The notes below the pieces were generated by a model. That model saw nothing but the letters and a program-made list of their open reading frames with translations, did not search any database and was not told the origin of the DNA. Below are positions 32,492-40,636 of a stretch of DNA of 43,998 nucleotides, in pieces. A program made the translations under genes and the position numbers. The stretch is from positions 1-43,998 of the forward strand of contig JAAZAN010000155.1 of assembly GCA_012514315.1 (NCBI GenBank). Direction: 5' to 3'. This DNA comes from Chloroflexota bacterium. Lineage in GTDB: Bacteria > Chloroflexota > Anaerolineae > B4-G1. Position 1 is the stretch's first letter; each line of letters begins with the position of its first letter.

Positions 32492-33553
32492 TCACGGTGT
32501 GAACAGGCTGATCACGAGCGGGCGGATCAAGTCCCAGCGTGGCATCAGAACCGCACCGCCGGTTGGCGTTGTCCAAGGTGTAGTCATATCACGTCCGATG
32601 ATGTAGCGCTCGATCCCTTCGGGTCCTACCTGGTAGAGGGTTGGAGCCAACACGAGCGCGTCCCACGCTGTTAAGTCGGTGTCGAGGTGCTGCTGCGCTA
32701 TCTGCAATAGTATGGGCAGACTGGGCCAGACCTTGGGTGTCAGCAATCGTCGTCCGAAGGCGACTATGACTTGCTGCTGACGCCTGGCTCGCTCGAAATC
32801 GGATGAACCGTGGCGCGAACGGGCGTACCGTAGGGCCGTCTCGCCGTCCATGCGCTGTGGTCCAGCCGAAATCTCAATACCGATAATTCCGTAGTCCTCC
32901 GTCGGGTACGAGTGGTCAACCACGGGCTCGTCAACGATGATGTCCACGCCTCCGACTGCATCGATGATAGCACGGAAGCCATCGAAGTCCATTCGCACGT
33001 AGCGGTCCACCCGAACACCAAAGTTGGCCTCCACAGTCTGCACTGCCAGAGGGGGGCCGCCACCGGAGGCGCCGGACTCTCCCCAGAAATGCGCCGTGTT
33101 GATCCGGTTGTCGCCGTAGCCGGGAATCGGCACGTAGAGATCACGGGGTATTGACAGCAATGCGACCCGCGAGCCCTGTGGATACACAGTCATCAAGATG
33201 ATCGTGTCGGATCGAACCACGTATCCCTGCTCAGGCCGTCGATCGAGACCGAGAATCAGTATGTTGGTACGGGACAACGTCATAGTCCAGGACCAGAACG
33301 CGAAGCAGCCGGCGATGAGAAGCGCGGCCAGGAGAGAGAGTATCGTGAGTGCTCCGATGAGTGGAGATAGACAGGACGGCCTTCTGTCCAGTTCCAGGGT
33401 GGGCGTTTGGTAATCCACGTAGGATGGGTATGGACGTTCTCGGGATGATCTATCTCGGTGCATTTCCTGGGTGTCATCCCGTGACGAGTCTGGTTGTGGT
33501 CTGGTCGCGCGGCCGGGTCGCATCCGCCTACTTACCTGAGTGTCCTCGTTCAT
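32492..33553 (-). CDS. LytR-CpsA-Psr (LCP) family cell-wall ligase
   Basis: A 353-residue type II membrane protein. A charged cytoplasmic tail (about 1-60) precedes one transmembrane helix (LIGALTILSLLAALLIAGCF, about 65-84) and the extracellular LCP domain. LCP motifs are visible: LILGLDRRPEQGYVVRSDT, SIPRDLYVPIPGYG with NRINTAHFWG, and YARSRHGSSDFERARRQQQ, which holds the conserved arginines that bind the polyprenyl pyrophosphate. These enzymes transfer glycopolymers onto the cell wall or other acceptors. No Shine-Dalgarno precedes the ATG, but a promoter lies so close (33563-33590) that the mRNA would be leaderless. Divergent from fpg. Confidence 0.9.
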   Translation of the reverse strand: MNEDTQVSRRMRPGRATRPQPDSSRDDTQEMHRDRSSRERPYPSYVDYQTPTLELDRRPSCLSPLIGALTILSLLAALLIAGCFAFWSWTMTLSRTNILILGLDRRPEQGYVVRSDTIILMTVYPQGSRVALLSIPRDLYVPIPGYGDNRINTAHFWGESGASGGGPPLAVQTVEANFGVRVDRYVRMDFDGFRAIIDAVGGVDIIVDEPVVDHSYPTEDYGIIGIEISAGPQRMDGETALRYARSRHGSSDFERARRQQQVIVAFGRRLLTPKVWPSLPILLQIAQQHLDTDLTAWDALVLAPTLYQVGPEGIERYIIGRDMTTPWTTPTGGAVLMPRWDLIRPLVISLFTP

Positions 33554-33562
33554 TGGGAATGA

Positions 33563-33590
33563 ATTGTAACATCGACAATCGGGCTGTCAA
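33563..33590 (-). promoter_or_regulatory. promoter giving a leaderless or near-leaderless LCP mRNA
   Basis: On the minus strand TTGACA (complement of 33585-33590), a 16-nt spacer and TACAAT (complement of 33563-33568). Only 9 nt separate the -10 from the ATG at 33553, so the predicted transcript begins about 2-4 nt before the start codon. This fits the lack of a ribosome site there. Confidence 0.65.
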
Positions 33591-33597
33591 TCATCGA

Positions 33598-33625
33598 TTG
33601 ACGCCGCTCCAGCGTCCGCTATAAT
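33598..33625 (+). promoter_or_regulatory. promoter giving a leaderless fpg mRNA
   Basis: TTGACG (33598-33603), a 16-nt spacer and a consensus TATAAT (33620-33625). The fpg ATG begins 6 nt after the -10, where transcription itself should start, so the mRNA is predicted to be leaderless. No Shine-Dalgarno can fit. Confidence 0.7.
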
Positions 33626-33631
33626 GGCCGT

Positions 33632-34465
33632 ATGCCTGAGCTTCCTGAAGTTGAGACGGTGGCTCGCAGCCTCCGACCTTTCCTCGTTGGACGGGTCATT
33701 GCAGAGGTCGATGTGCTCTGGCCCCGCAGTCTGGTCGATCTCGATCCTGAAACGTTCGCGTCTCAAGTGACGGGACAGACGGTCGTCGGTGTGGAGCGCC
33801 GGGGCAAATGGATTGTTCTACGCTTTGGCGGAGGCGGTGCGCTACTCATCCATCTACGGATGAGTGGACAGTTGATTCTGGATTCTTACGTCTGCCCAGA
33901 TGACCCCCACACGCGCGTTCGTCTTCTTCTGGACGACGGCCGGCGACTCTACTTTTCGGACACACGGAAGTTTGGTCGCCTCTGGCTCGTGAATGATCCG
34001 GAGAGAGTGCTGGCCGACCTGGGGCCGGAGCCTCTGGCTGCCGAGTTCACCGTTGGCCGTTTTGCGGCGATGCTGGCGACCCGTAGACGGCGTCTCAAGC
34101 CGCTGTTGCTCGATCAGCGGTTCGTCGCAGGGCTGGGCAACATATACGTCGACGAGGCGCTGTGGCGCGCGAGAATCCACCCAGTGCGTCGAGCGGATAG
34201 TCTGTCAGAAGCGGAGATCGAGCGGCTATACCGCTCGATTCGCGAGCTGCTGGACGCTGCTGTGAGGCGTGGTGGAACGACGTTGCGGGATGCCCGTTAC
34301 CGGTCATCAGATGGCCGGGCCGGTGAGTTCGCGGTCGAGCTGGCCGTGTATGGTCGGGATGGAGAGGGGTGCCCACGTTGCGGGCACCCCATATCGCGAA
34401 TCGTTGTGGGACAGCGCGGCACTCACCTGTGCCCTGTCTGTCAGCCTGCTCCGAGCGATGCCTGA
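33632..34465 (+). CDS. mutM: formamidopyrimidine-DNA glycosylase
   Basis: A 277-residue base-excision repair enzyme (Fpg/MutM) that removes 8-oxoguanine and ring-opened purines and nicks the DNA. The protein starts PELPEVETVA with the catalytic proline P2 and glutamate E3; RRGKW carries the beta-hairpin lysine, and GLGNIYVDEALW is the helix-two-turn-helix. A C-terminal zinc finger with CPRCGHP and CPVCQP ends the protein. All hallmark residues are present. The ATG lies 6 nt from the -10 box, so translation is probably leaderless. Divergent from the LCP gene and convergent with the acetyl esterase. Confidence 0.95.
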   Translation: MPELPEVETVARSLRPFLVGRVIAEVDVLWPRSLVDLDPETFASQVTGQTVVGVERRGKWIVLRFGGGGALLIHLRMSGQLILDSYVCPDDPHTRVRLLLDDGRRLYFSDTRKFGRLWLVNDPERVLADLGPEPLAAEFTVGRFAAMLATRRRRLKPLLLDQRFVAGLGNIYVDEALWRARIHPVRRADSLSEAEIERLYRSIRELLDAAVRRGGTTLRDARYRSSDGRAGEFAVELAVYGRDGEGCPRCGHPISRIVVGQRGTHLCPVCQPAPSDA

Positions 34466-34476
34466 CATCTCCAAAT

Positions 34477-34500
34477 AGGGTTGGTCAGCGAGTCCACCCT
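34477..34500. terminator. possible weak bidirectional terminator
   Basis: AGGGTTGG (34477-34484) pairs with CCACCCT (34494-34500) with one bulged T, between the convergent mutM and esterase genes (gap of 47 nt). The stem is short and no U-tract follows, so it is a tentative call made partly from position. Confidence 0.3.
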
Positions 34501-34512
34501 GCGACCTCTCCA

Positions 34513-35475
34513 CTAGAGGGCCATCATGAACTCAAAGACAAGGTCCGAGTGACCGCGTAAGTGCTCATGGCCGTAATCGGGGTACAGGGCCATAGACTTC
34601 TGTGATGTGATCTTGTTGTAGCAGGCAAACTGGGTTGATGGCGGACAGATTGTATCCATCAGGCCTACCGCCCACAGGATCTCCGCACGGATTCGGGGAC
34701 AGAGGTGCTGGATGTCGATATACCCAAGCCGGGTGAATACCTCATCCTCGTGTTCGTGGCGTGGATCAAAGGCCCGAAAGTACTCCCGTAGTTCCGCGTA
34801 TGCATCCTTCGCTAGATCGATCTGCCATGTTCTTCTGTAATCGCAGAGAAACGGAAACACAGGTGCTGCACGTTTGATGCGCGGCTCAAGCGCGGCACAG
34901 GCCACAGTCAACGCGCCTCCCTGACTGCCTCCAGTTGCACCTACTCGCGTTGCATCCACATCGGGCATATCCATGATGATCCCAGCCAGCTGAGCTGTGT
35001 CAAGAAATATCTGTCGAAATAGCATCTTCTCTGGTGCATCGTCCAATCCTCGGATGATGTGTCCGCGTAGCGTGTTTCCTGTTACGCTTCCCCGATCCTC
35101 CGACAGCCCCCCCTGTCCGCGGCAATCCAGCGCTGCCACTGTGAACCCCGCTGCGACAAACCCGAGCTTCTCTGACCAGTCACCTGCGTGGCCTGAGTAG
35201 CCATGGAACAAGATGACCGCGGGATGCGGGGCATCAGAACTACGTGGCTGCAATAGTTGAGCATGGACACGCGATCCTCCGACGCCAGTGAAGTACAAAT
35301 CGGAACACCTGGCGAACGGTACCTGAAACGATGCCGGCGTTATCTCGACTTGAGCATCGAGTGCGCGCAGCTCGGCCAACCCGCTATCCCAGAACACATC
35401 GAAGTCGTCGGGGCGCGGGTTGGCGCCCTCGTAAGTCCTCAATTCCTCCAACGGGAGATCAAACGTCAGCGGCAT
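34513..35475 (-). CDS. acetylxylan esterase / cephalosporin-C deacetylase family (CE7-like) hydrolase
   Basis: A 320-residue alpha/beta hydrolase. The ATG at 35475 is preferred over one at 35532 because AAAGGAGG (complement of 35481-35488) lies 5 nt before it. Visible features are LFHGYSGHAGDWSE, the RGQGG oxyanion segment (CRGQGGLSEDRG), the nucleophile elbow GATGGSQGG, the acid region VGLMDTICPP and the histidine in YPDYGHEH. This is the full catalytic set of the CE7 family, which removes acetyl groups from xylo-oligosaccharides and other small esters inside the cell. No signal peptide. It lies 43 nt after mutS2 on the same strand and is probably cotranscribed with it. Confidence 0.88.
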   Translation of the reverse strand: MPLTFDLPLEELRTYEGANPRPDDFDVFWDSGLAELRALDAQVEITPASFQVPFARCSDLYFTGVGGSRVHAQLLQPRSSDAPHPAVILFHGYSGHAGDWSEKLGFVAAGFTVAALDCRGQGGLSEDRGSVTGNTLRGHIIRGLDDAPEKMLFRQIFLDTAQLAGIIMDMPDVDATRVGATGGSQGGALTVACAALEPRIKRAAPVFPFLCDYRRTWQIDLAKDAYAELREYFRAFDPRHEHEDEVFTRLGYIDIQHLCPRIRAEILWAVGLMDTICPPSTQFACYNKITSQKSMALYPDYGHEHLRGHSDLVFEFMMAL

Positions 35476-35518
35476 AGTGCCCTCCTTTGGGAATGAAAGC
35501 TGGTTAGGGGATCGGGTC

Positions 35519-37921
35519 TCAGCCCTGGACAAGTTTGGCGACAGTCACACCTTCTCCGCCCTCTTTGTCCCCTGCAGATTCGTACGAGCTCACGAGCGGG
35601 TGATTCGCCAGGCGCTCACGTACTCCTCGTTTCAGAGCGCCCGTACCCTTACCGTGGATGATGTGGATCCAGGGCAGGTTGGCGCGTGAAGCCGTATCCA
35701 GGTGACGTTCCAGTTGCTGGATTCCCTCCTCAACTGTACGACCCCTGAGGTCCAGGCGCATGCCAGGAGTCTGCACGTGACTGGCAGAGATCGCTGGCTG
35801 TTCGGATTCAAGTTGCCTTGGCCCCTTACGTCGCTCCAGAACGGACAGGCTGACGCGCGTGCGTGCAGGACCCACCTGGACTTCGGCCTCAGCTCCGTCG
35901 ATTCCGAGCACTTGCCCCAGCGCATTGAGGGGCTGGACGAACACGGAGTCCCCAATCCGAATCGGGCGACGGGGGGCGCCTGGTTCCGCGGGCAGTTCGC
36001 GAGGGCTTGACTTGGGCACAGATACATCCAGATCATCGACGGATTCCTCGATTGCCACCAACTCATCGAGAGGCGCCCCAATTCTCTCCAGCCCTCGCCG
36101 CAGCGTCCTGATCTCGCTCCGCAGCGTCTCAAGTTCGCGACTGGAATCAGCCCGCGCTCTATCGAGCACGAGTTGTCTCTCATCCTCGATATTGGCCATT
36201 CGAGCCCGCAGCTCACGCGTGAGCTGCTGTGCTTCGGCACAGGCGGCATCGGCGTTCTGCCTGGCTTCCTGGGCCTGAACGCGCAAGCGATGGATCTCAG
36301 CCAGCATGTCTTCAGTGCGGGCTGTCTCTGGTGAGACGGTCTGACGGGCTTCGTCTACGATTTCCTCGGAAAGTCCAATCTGCAGCGCGATAGCGAAGGC
36401 ATTCGATCTTCCCGGCAGACCCACCGTCAGACGATAGGTTGGTCGTAGCGTCTGCGGGTCAAACTCGACACATGCGTTGCACACGCCTGGTGTGAGCTGG
36501 GCGTAACTCTTCAGCTCAGGATAGTGCGTTGCTACAAACGTGGTAGCCCGCTGACTGCGAAGACGATCGAGCAGAGCGCGGGCCAACGCAGCGCCTTCCG
36601 CAGGGTCTGTACCCGCGCCCAGCTCATCGAGCAGGACCAGGCTGCGGTCGTTGACGCGATCGAGGAACGAGATGATGTTCGTCAGGTGGGAGGAGAAGGT
36701 GGATAGGCTTTGCTCAATGGACTGCTCGTCACCGATGTCGGCGTAGATGTCTTCGAATGGTGAGATGGCGGAACCTGCCTCGGCAGGAATGTGCATTCCT
36801 GCCTGCGCCATCAACGTCAGTAGCCCGATTGTCTTCAGCGAAACGGTCTTGCCTCCAGTGTTCGGACCCGTGATGATTAGCATTGATGTCTCTTCGTCAA
36901 GCACGACATCGATAGGAACGACCTTGTGGGGATCCAGTAGGGGATGCCGTGCACCCATCAGCTTCACGGTCGATCCAGGATGACGATAGCCATCACCGTT
37001 GCTCGCGGTAGTCTGCATCCGGCGGAAGGGTACGATCTCCGGCTGAACGGCCCCGAGCTCCTCAGCGTACCGCGCTTTGGCAAAGTGAAGGTCCAGTTCG
37101 GCAATCGTCTCCACGGTCTGGAGAATCCCAGAAGCCTTCTCGGCGATTAGGGCGGATAGATGCGCCAGGATCCGTTCGATCTCCTGCTGCTCCTCGATCT
37201 CCAGTTCGCGCCACGCATTGTTCAGTTCGACAACCGAGAGTGGCTCGATGAATACGGTTGCTCCCGATGCCGACACATCGTGAACGACGCCCCGTATGCG
37301 GCCCTTGAAGTCCGCTTTGAGGGGAATAACGTAGCGTCCATCGCGTTGAGTGACAATCGCTTCTTGCAGATAGGGGGCGTTGCGTGATGAGGTGACGATG
37401 GAGTTGAGCTTGTCCTGGACCCGATTGAGTGCTATGCGAAGCTCTCGACGGATGCGCGCTAGCTCTCCAGACGCATTGTCCCTGACAGTGCCCCGCTCAT
37501 CAAGGCATCTTTGGATCTCTTCAATGATCTCGGAGCAAGGGTCGATTCGTGCGGCAACAGCCGCTAGATGTGGGAACTGAGTGTCCAGCCGAGTCAACGT
37601 TCGGTGGAGTACCCGTGCAGCAACGAGCGTATCTCTGACATCCAGCAGGTCCGAAGGCTGGAGGAGGACGCCCCGCAGGGATGCGGTCACCCGCTCCCGC
37701 ACGTCACGCGCCCCACCAATAGTTGTGCCGGGTTTGGCATCAAGCAATTCACGCGCCTCAGACGTGATATCCAGGCCCCACTGGATTTCCGGCAGAACGC
37801 TGGTTGGCCGCAATGCGCGAGCCCTCTCGGCGCCTGCCGAGAAGCTGGTGTGAGCCTCGAGGCGGGCGAGAACTTTGGTGAACTCGAGTGTGTTGAGGTG
37901 TTTCCCTTTCGCAGTATCCAT
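35519..37921 (-). CDS. mutS2: endonuclease MutS2
   Basis: An 800-residue protein of the usual MutS2 length. The N-terminal core and clamp (about 1-320) are followed by the ATPase: Walker A GPNTGGKTVS, Walker B LVLLDELGAGTDPAEG, and the ATHYPELKSYA segment. A long charged coiled-coil region (about 520-630) precedes a C-terminal Smr nuclease domain with LDLRGRTVEEGIQQL and HIIHGKGTGALKRGV. MutS2 is not the mismatch repair MutS; it acts in recombination control and, in some bacteria, in rescue of collided ribosomes. The gene begins 1 nt after the cvpA stop, with an AGGA 4 nt before the ATG, so the two are coupled. Domain order is complete. Confidence 0.94.
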   Translation of the reverse strand: MDTAKGKHLNTLEFTKVLARLEAHTSFSAGAERARALRPTSVLPEIQWGLDITSEARELLDAKPGTTIGGARDVRERVTASLRGVLLQPSDLLDVRDTLVAARVLHRTLTRLDTQFPHLAAVAARIDPCSEIIEEIQRCLDERGTVRDNASGELARIRRELRIALNRVQDKLNSIVTSSRNAPYLQEAIVTQRDGRYVIPLKADFKGRIRGVVHDVSASGATVFIEPLSVVELNNAWRELEIEEQQEIERILAHLSALIAEKASGILQTVETIAELDLHFAKARYAEELGAVQPEIVPFRRMQTTASNGDGYRHPGSTVKLMGARHPLLDPHKVVPIDVVLDEETSMLIITGPNTGGKTVSLKTIGLLTLMAQAGMHIPAEAGSAISPFEDIYADIGDEQSIEQSLSTFSSHLTNIISFLDRVNDRSLVLLDELGAGTDPAEGAALARALLDRLRSQRATTFVATHYPELKSYAQLTPGVCNACVEFDPQTLRPTYRLTVGLPGRSNAFAIALQIGLSEEIVDEARQTVSPETARTEDMLAEIHRLRVQAQEARQNADAACAEAQQLTRELRARMANIEDERQLVLDRARADSSRELETLRSEIRTLRRGLERIGAPLDELVAIEESVDDLDVSVPKSSPRELPAEPGAPRRPIRIGDSVFVQPLNALGQVLGIDGAEAEVQVGPARTRVSLSVLERRKGPRQLESEQPAISASHVQTPGMRLDLRGRTVEEGIQQLERHLDTASRANLPWIHIIHGKGTGALKRGVRERLANHPLVSSYESAGDKEGGEGVTVAKLVQG

Positions 37922-37922
37922 T

Positions 37923-38546
37923 CTATCCTGGTAGGTCGTAAGTGTAGATGGCGGGCGGTTGGCCCAGGAACCAGAAGCGCTGGCTCGTGTAGAGCGCGGA
38001 AAAGACCCCTCGTAATACAGGCCTCAGGGTAGCGGCATCGTGAGCCCCTCCCCACGTCGACGAATATCCCAACACGTTGAACAGCAGCGAGGCGATGAAG
38101 ATGCCGATTATGAGATAGATCACGGCGCCTGCAACATGATCCAAGAAGCCGATCAACGGTATTGATGTGTCGTTAAGCAGGTGTCTACTGATCACTTCGA
38201 GCAGAATCCATACTGCGAGTGCGAGTACGATGTAGGTGAACACAAGCGAATTGCGCGTGACCTGCTCCCCAAGCGGCGAGCCAATGTAGGGCGCCAGGGG
38301 ACGGTAAGCCGTGGCGGCGATGCCCGTGGCAATGTAGAGGATAATCGTGCTCAGGAATCCTCGGACGGTGTTCTGAGTGTAGCCAATGGCTGCGAAAAGT
38401 ACAGCTATGAACAGGATGACAAACTCGAGCATAAGAAATCCGGGCGTGGTGTACCCGTATGCCAATATGGCGCCTGTGCCCAGCACACACAGTATGAGAG
38501 GTGGAAACACAATTGAGCGTGGCTTGGCGCTAGATGCACGGGACAT
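37923..38546 (-). CDS. CvpA-family membrane protein
   Basis: A 207-residue integral membrane protein with about four to six hydrophobic segments, for example FPPLILCVLGTGAILAYG, FLMLEFVILFIAVLFAAIG and IVLALAVWILLEVI. The GFLDHVAGAVIYLIIGIFI block resembles the conserved core of CvpA (colicin V production) proteins. The exact biochemical role of CvpA is unclear; it affects purine synthesis gene expression and envelope functions in other bacteria. GAGGAGA (complement of 38554-38560) lies 7 nt before the ATG. cvpA next to mutS2 is a common bacterial gene order, which supports the call. The stop codon lies 1 nt before mutS2. Confidence 0.78.
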   Translation of the reverse strand: MSRASSAKPRSIVFPPLILCVLGTGAILAYGYTTPGFLMLEFVILFIAVLFAAIGYTQNTVRGFLSTIILYIATGIAATAYRPLAPYIGSPLGEQVTRNSLVFTYIVLALAVWILLEVISRHLLNDTSIPLIGFLDHVAGAVIYLIIGIFIASLLFNVLGYSSTWGGAHDAATLRPVLRGVFSALYTSQRFWFLGQPPAIYTYDLPG

Positions 38547-38652
38547 GGATTTGTCTCCTCATTCTTGCGTAGACCCGATCACCCGCCGCGAGTCGGGTTC
38601 CAGAACAGGTTGTGTGAGGACTGGTGTCATATCAGCGTGGCCAATCCAGAGC

Positions 38653-38680
38653 AATATATCACACGGACGTCACGGCGCAA
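38653..38680 (-). promoter_or_regulatory. candidate promoter of the cvpA-mutS2-esterase operon
   Basis: On the minus strand TTGCGC (complement of 38675-38680), a 16-nt spacer and TATATT (complement of 38653-38658). It is about 105 nt before the cvpA start. The -35 is only a partial match. The rest of 38547-38745 shows no other feature. Confidence 0.4.
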
Positions 38681-38745
38681 GTCGCGACGGAGTGATGTAA
38701 TGAAGATGCCTGAGGCTAGGGAAGAGCAGGGGACAGCCATTCGCA

Positions 38746-39570
38746 TCAACCTGTGGCGGCCGCTACACCACGGGCGATCTCGGATACCGACCATGGTGAG
38801 TGCCACACGGCGGCGTCGACCTGCACTGCGGCAGCTCCCGCCCTCAAGAGGTCGAGGGCGTCCTGAGTCTCGAAGATACCGCCACACCCGATGACTGGCA
38901 CAGTGACCTGATCCAGGACCGCGTGCACAGCGTGTAGTGCCAGCGGCTGGACGAAGTGACCGTACAATCGGCCGGTAATGAGACGGCCGGAGGACGGATC
39001 CCACGCGCTGCCCCGGGGCGGGGCGGCGACTGTAAACGCATCGACGCCGCATGCAGCGATGAGCGTGCAGATTTCTTGCGCCCGGAACAGCGGCAGACGC
39101 GCGATCAACGGCAGTGTGCAACAAACACGTGCTGCGGCAATGAAGTCATCCATCTCCTCGATGGTTGTGCTATCGGCGAAGCCTAGCTCAACCCCGGCGA
39201 TTCCCGGTACGTCGTTAAGGCGCTCACAGCAGGTAGTGGTGTCATGCACATCAATGGTCGCTACATGTGCGATCACGGGCACTGCACTTCTCCGCCAGGC
39301 CCGGCCATATTGCCGTACCGACGCAGCGATGCCGGGATTGGCTAAGCCTGAGTGTAGCAGCACGCCACCGGGCACTCTCACCGCCCTTGGGGGTGAGGCT
39401 CCACGTCTCGGACGGGCGGTGAGAGGACCGATGACAACAGCACCCAACGATTCCACATCAGCCAAACCATGATAGTCGATATGCGGGCCGAAACACCCTA
39501 CGGCGGTCATCAATGGGCTAGGCAGCCTGAGTCCGGTCTTGCTGAGGGGGGCCAGTTCAACGCTGGTCAT
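38746..39570 (-). CDS. dihydroorotate dehydrogenase (PyrD)-like protein, atypical
   Basis: A 274-residue TIM-barrel flavoprotein homologue. LKNP-type features remain: the RGASPPRAVRVPGGVLLHSGLANPG block and the C-terminal VIGCGGIFETQDALDLLRAGAAAVQV FMN-phosphate loop. Several key positions differ from class 1 enzymes: the NxSCPN catalytic-cysteine loop reads ELGFADSTT, the usual VKL lysine strand reads IARLP, and the INT asparagine reads VAA. The start ATG overlaps the stop of the PyrK-like gene (ATGA, 39567-39570), so the pair is translationally coupled. It may be a redox partner protein acting on another substrate rather than a true dihydroorotate dehydrogenase. Confidence is high for the fold and low for the activity. 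Confidence 0.65.
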   Translation of the reverse strand: MTSVELAPLSKTGLRLPSPLMTAVGCFGPHIDYHGLADVESLGAVVIGPLTARPRRGASPPRAVRVPGGVLLHSGLANPGIAASVRQYGRAWRRSAVPVIAHVATIDVHDTTTCCERLNDVPGIAGVELGFADSTTIEEMDDFIAAARVCCTLPLIARLPLFRAQEICTLIAACGVDAFTVAAPPRGSAWDPSSGRLITGRLYGHFVQPLALHAVHAVLDQVTVPVIGCGGIFETQDALDLLRAGAAAVQVDAAVWHSPWSVSEIARGVAAATG

Positions 39571-40319
39571 CGTGCAATCGATGCGAGCTCCAGTAGATCG
39601 AAGACGGGGCCGTCGGTGCACGCCAGTTTGACCCCGTCAGCAACAGATACTGCACAACCCTGACAGAATCCAGCGGCGCAGATCATAGTCGGCACGACCA
39701 GCGCCTGAGCAAAATCGTGCGAGGGTGCAATGCGAGCCTGCGTCACCTGCTGTGCCAGGCTGATGTGTTGGTGACGGTCGGTGACAACGAAAACACGATC
39801 GGCCCAGCCTACAAGGCGCCGAAATAGATCAAGAGAGGAGCTCGGAAATCCGCCTGAGCCATCGAACGTACTGACGTGAACTTCGACGCTCGGGGGTAGC
39901 CATCGGATGGGGTACAGCTCCGTTGCGGTTGGCGCCGTCAACAACAGCGCCGTGCTGACATCGGCATCGGAGGCCTGCTGGAGCAAGCCAAGAGCGGGGG
40001 ACAGGAATCGGTTCGACGCTATCAGAAGCCAACGCCTGTCGGATTCATCATATCTGAACCCCCTGCCCATTGGCCCTATCAGATCCAGTGACGCGCCTTC
40101 ATCCAGACAAGCGGCTGGATGATCCGACTGGACCAGTACATCGAACGTGTCGGGTGTGACGCGCGCTGGAAAGATAGGATAGCGAGGTAGGCCGTCCAAA
40201 TCGGCCATGACGAAGCGCCCCGGAGCGAGCTGGTGCGTGATCTCTGTCTCGTATATGGTGATCCATACCCAGGGACCATAGCGGTCTATGGCCGATACTG
40301 TTGCATAGACATGCTTCAT
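39567..40319 (-). CDS. PyrK-like ferredoxin-NAD reductase subunit, atypical
   Basis: A 250-residue protein of typical PyrK length; ATG 40319 is chosen because sequence upstream of it lacks family similarity and a promoter lies 44 nt before it. The C-terminal [2Fe-2S] site is intact, with four cysteines in MICAAGFCQGC and LACTDGPVFD, and DLIGPMGRGF of the FAD domain is present. The usual VGGGIGxAPL nucleotide-binding loop is replaced by ASNRFLSPALGLL, and the FAD-side RxxS segment reads RYPIFPAR. In class 1B enzymes PyrK passes electrons between NAD and PyrD. This one probably keeps electron transfer through its iron-sulfur cluster, but NAD use is doubtful. Confidence 0.65.
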   Translation of the reverse strand: MKHVYATVSAIDRYGPWVWITIYETEITHQLAPGRFVMADLDGLPRYPIFPARVTPDTFDVLVQSDHPAACLDEGASLDLIGPMGRGFRYDESDRRWLLIASNRFLSPALGLLQQASDADVSTALLLTAPTATELYPIRWLPPSVEVHVSTFDGSGGFPSSSLDLFRRLVGWADRVFVVTDRHQHISLAQQVTQARIAPSHDFAQALVVPTMICAAGFCQGCAVSVADGVKLACTDGPVFDLLELASIAR

Positions 40320-40362
40320 CGCGATTTGCCTGTCAGCATTACCGTGACTATAATTGGCCGCG

Positions 40363-40391
40363 ACTATGGCACGGATTGCGCAGCCTGTCAA
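40363..40391 (-). promoter_or_regulatory. promoter of the pyrK-pyrD-like pair
   Basis: On the minus strand TTGACA (complement of 40386-40391), a 17-nt spacer and CATAGT (complement of 40363-40368). Predicted start near 40356, about 37 nt before the PyrK-like ATG. It is back to back with the promoter at 40415-40442. Confidence 0.55.
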
Positions 40392-40414
40392 GCCAAGCGG
40401 GAAATCGTGGCTTA

Positions 40415-40442
40415 TTGCACAAGACTCAGACTCGGATATAAT
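40415..40442 (+). promoter_or_regulatory. promoter of the Wood-Ljungdahl operon
   Basis: TTGCAC (40415-40420), a 16-nt spacer and a consensus TATAAT (40437-40442). Predicted start near 40449, giving a leader of about 190 nt before the formate-THF ligase gene. The 317-nt gap 40320-40636 is accounted for by this promoter, the divergent one and the leader. Confidence 0.65.
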
Positions 40443-40573
40443 TGAATGGAGTGGGGGCGACTCGTGGAGGATAGCGTCGGACTTGCTTCGCCCTCGTGCT
40501 TTCCTCAGCCGTGTGACGTGCTGCATCGATGCCTGATGGTGCGTTGTTGGCCACATGGCTGATGTTGAGGGTG

Positions 40574-40593
40574 CGCTCTGAATGCTCAGAGTG
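40574..40593 (+). promoter_or_regulatory. leader hairpin before the formate-THF ligase gene
   Basis: CGCTCTGA (40574-40581) and TCAGAGTG (40586-40593) form an 8-bp stem with one G-U pair and an ATGC tetraloop, 43 nt before the start codon. It is followed at 40623 by a perfect AAGGAGGT ribosome site. It may stabilise or regulate the leader; no known riboswitch class was recognised. Confidence 0.4.
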
Positions 40594-40636
40594 ATCTGAT
40601 AGCGGACACAGCCTATTATCTGAAGGAGGTCACCGA

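Noticed and set aside
40320-40556. An N-terminal extension of the PyrK-like protein up to 40556.
   Set aside because: The added residues do not resemble the family, and the region holds two well-formed divergent promoters.
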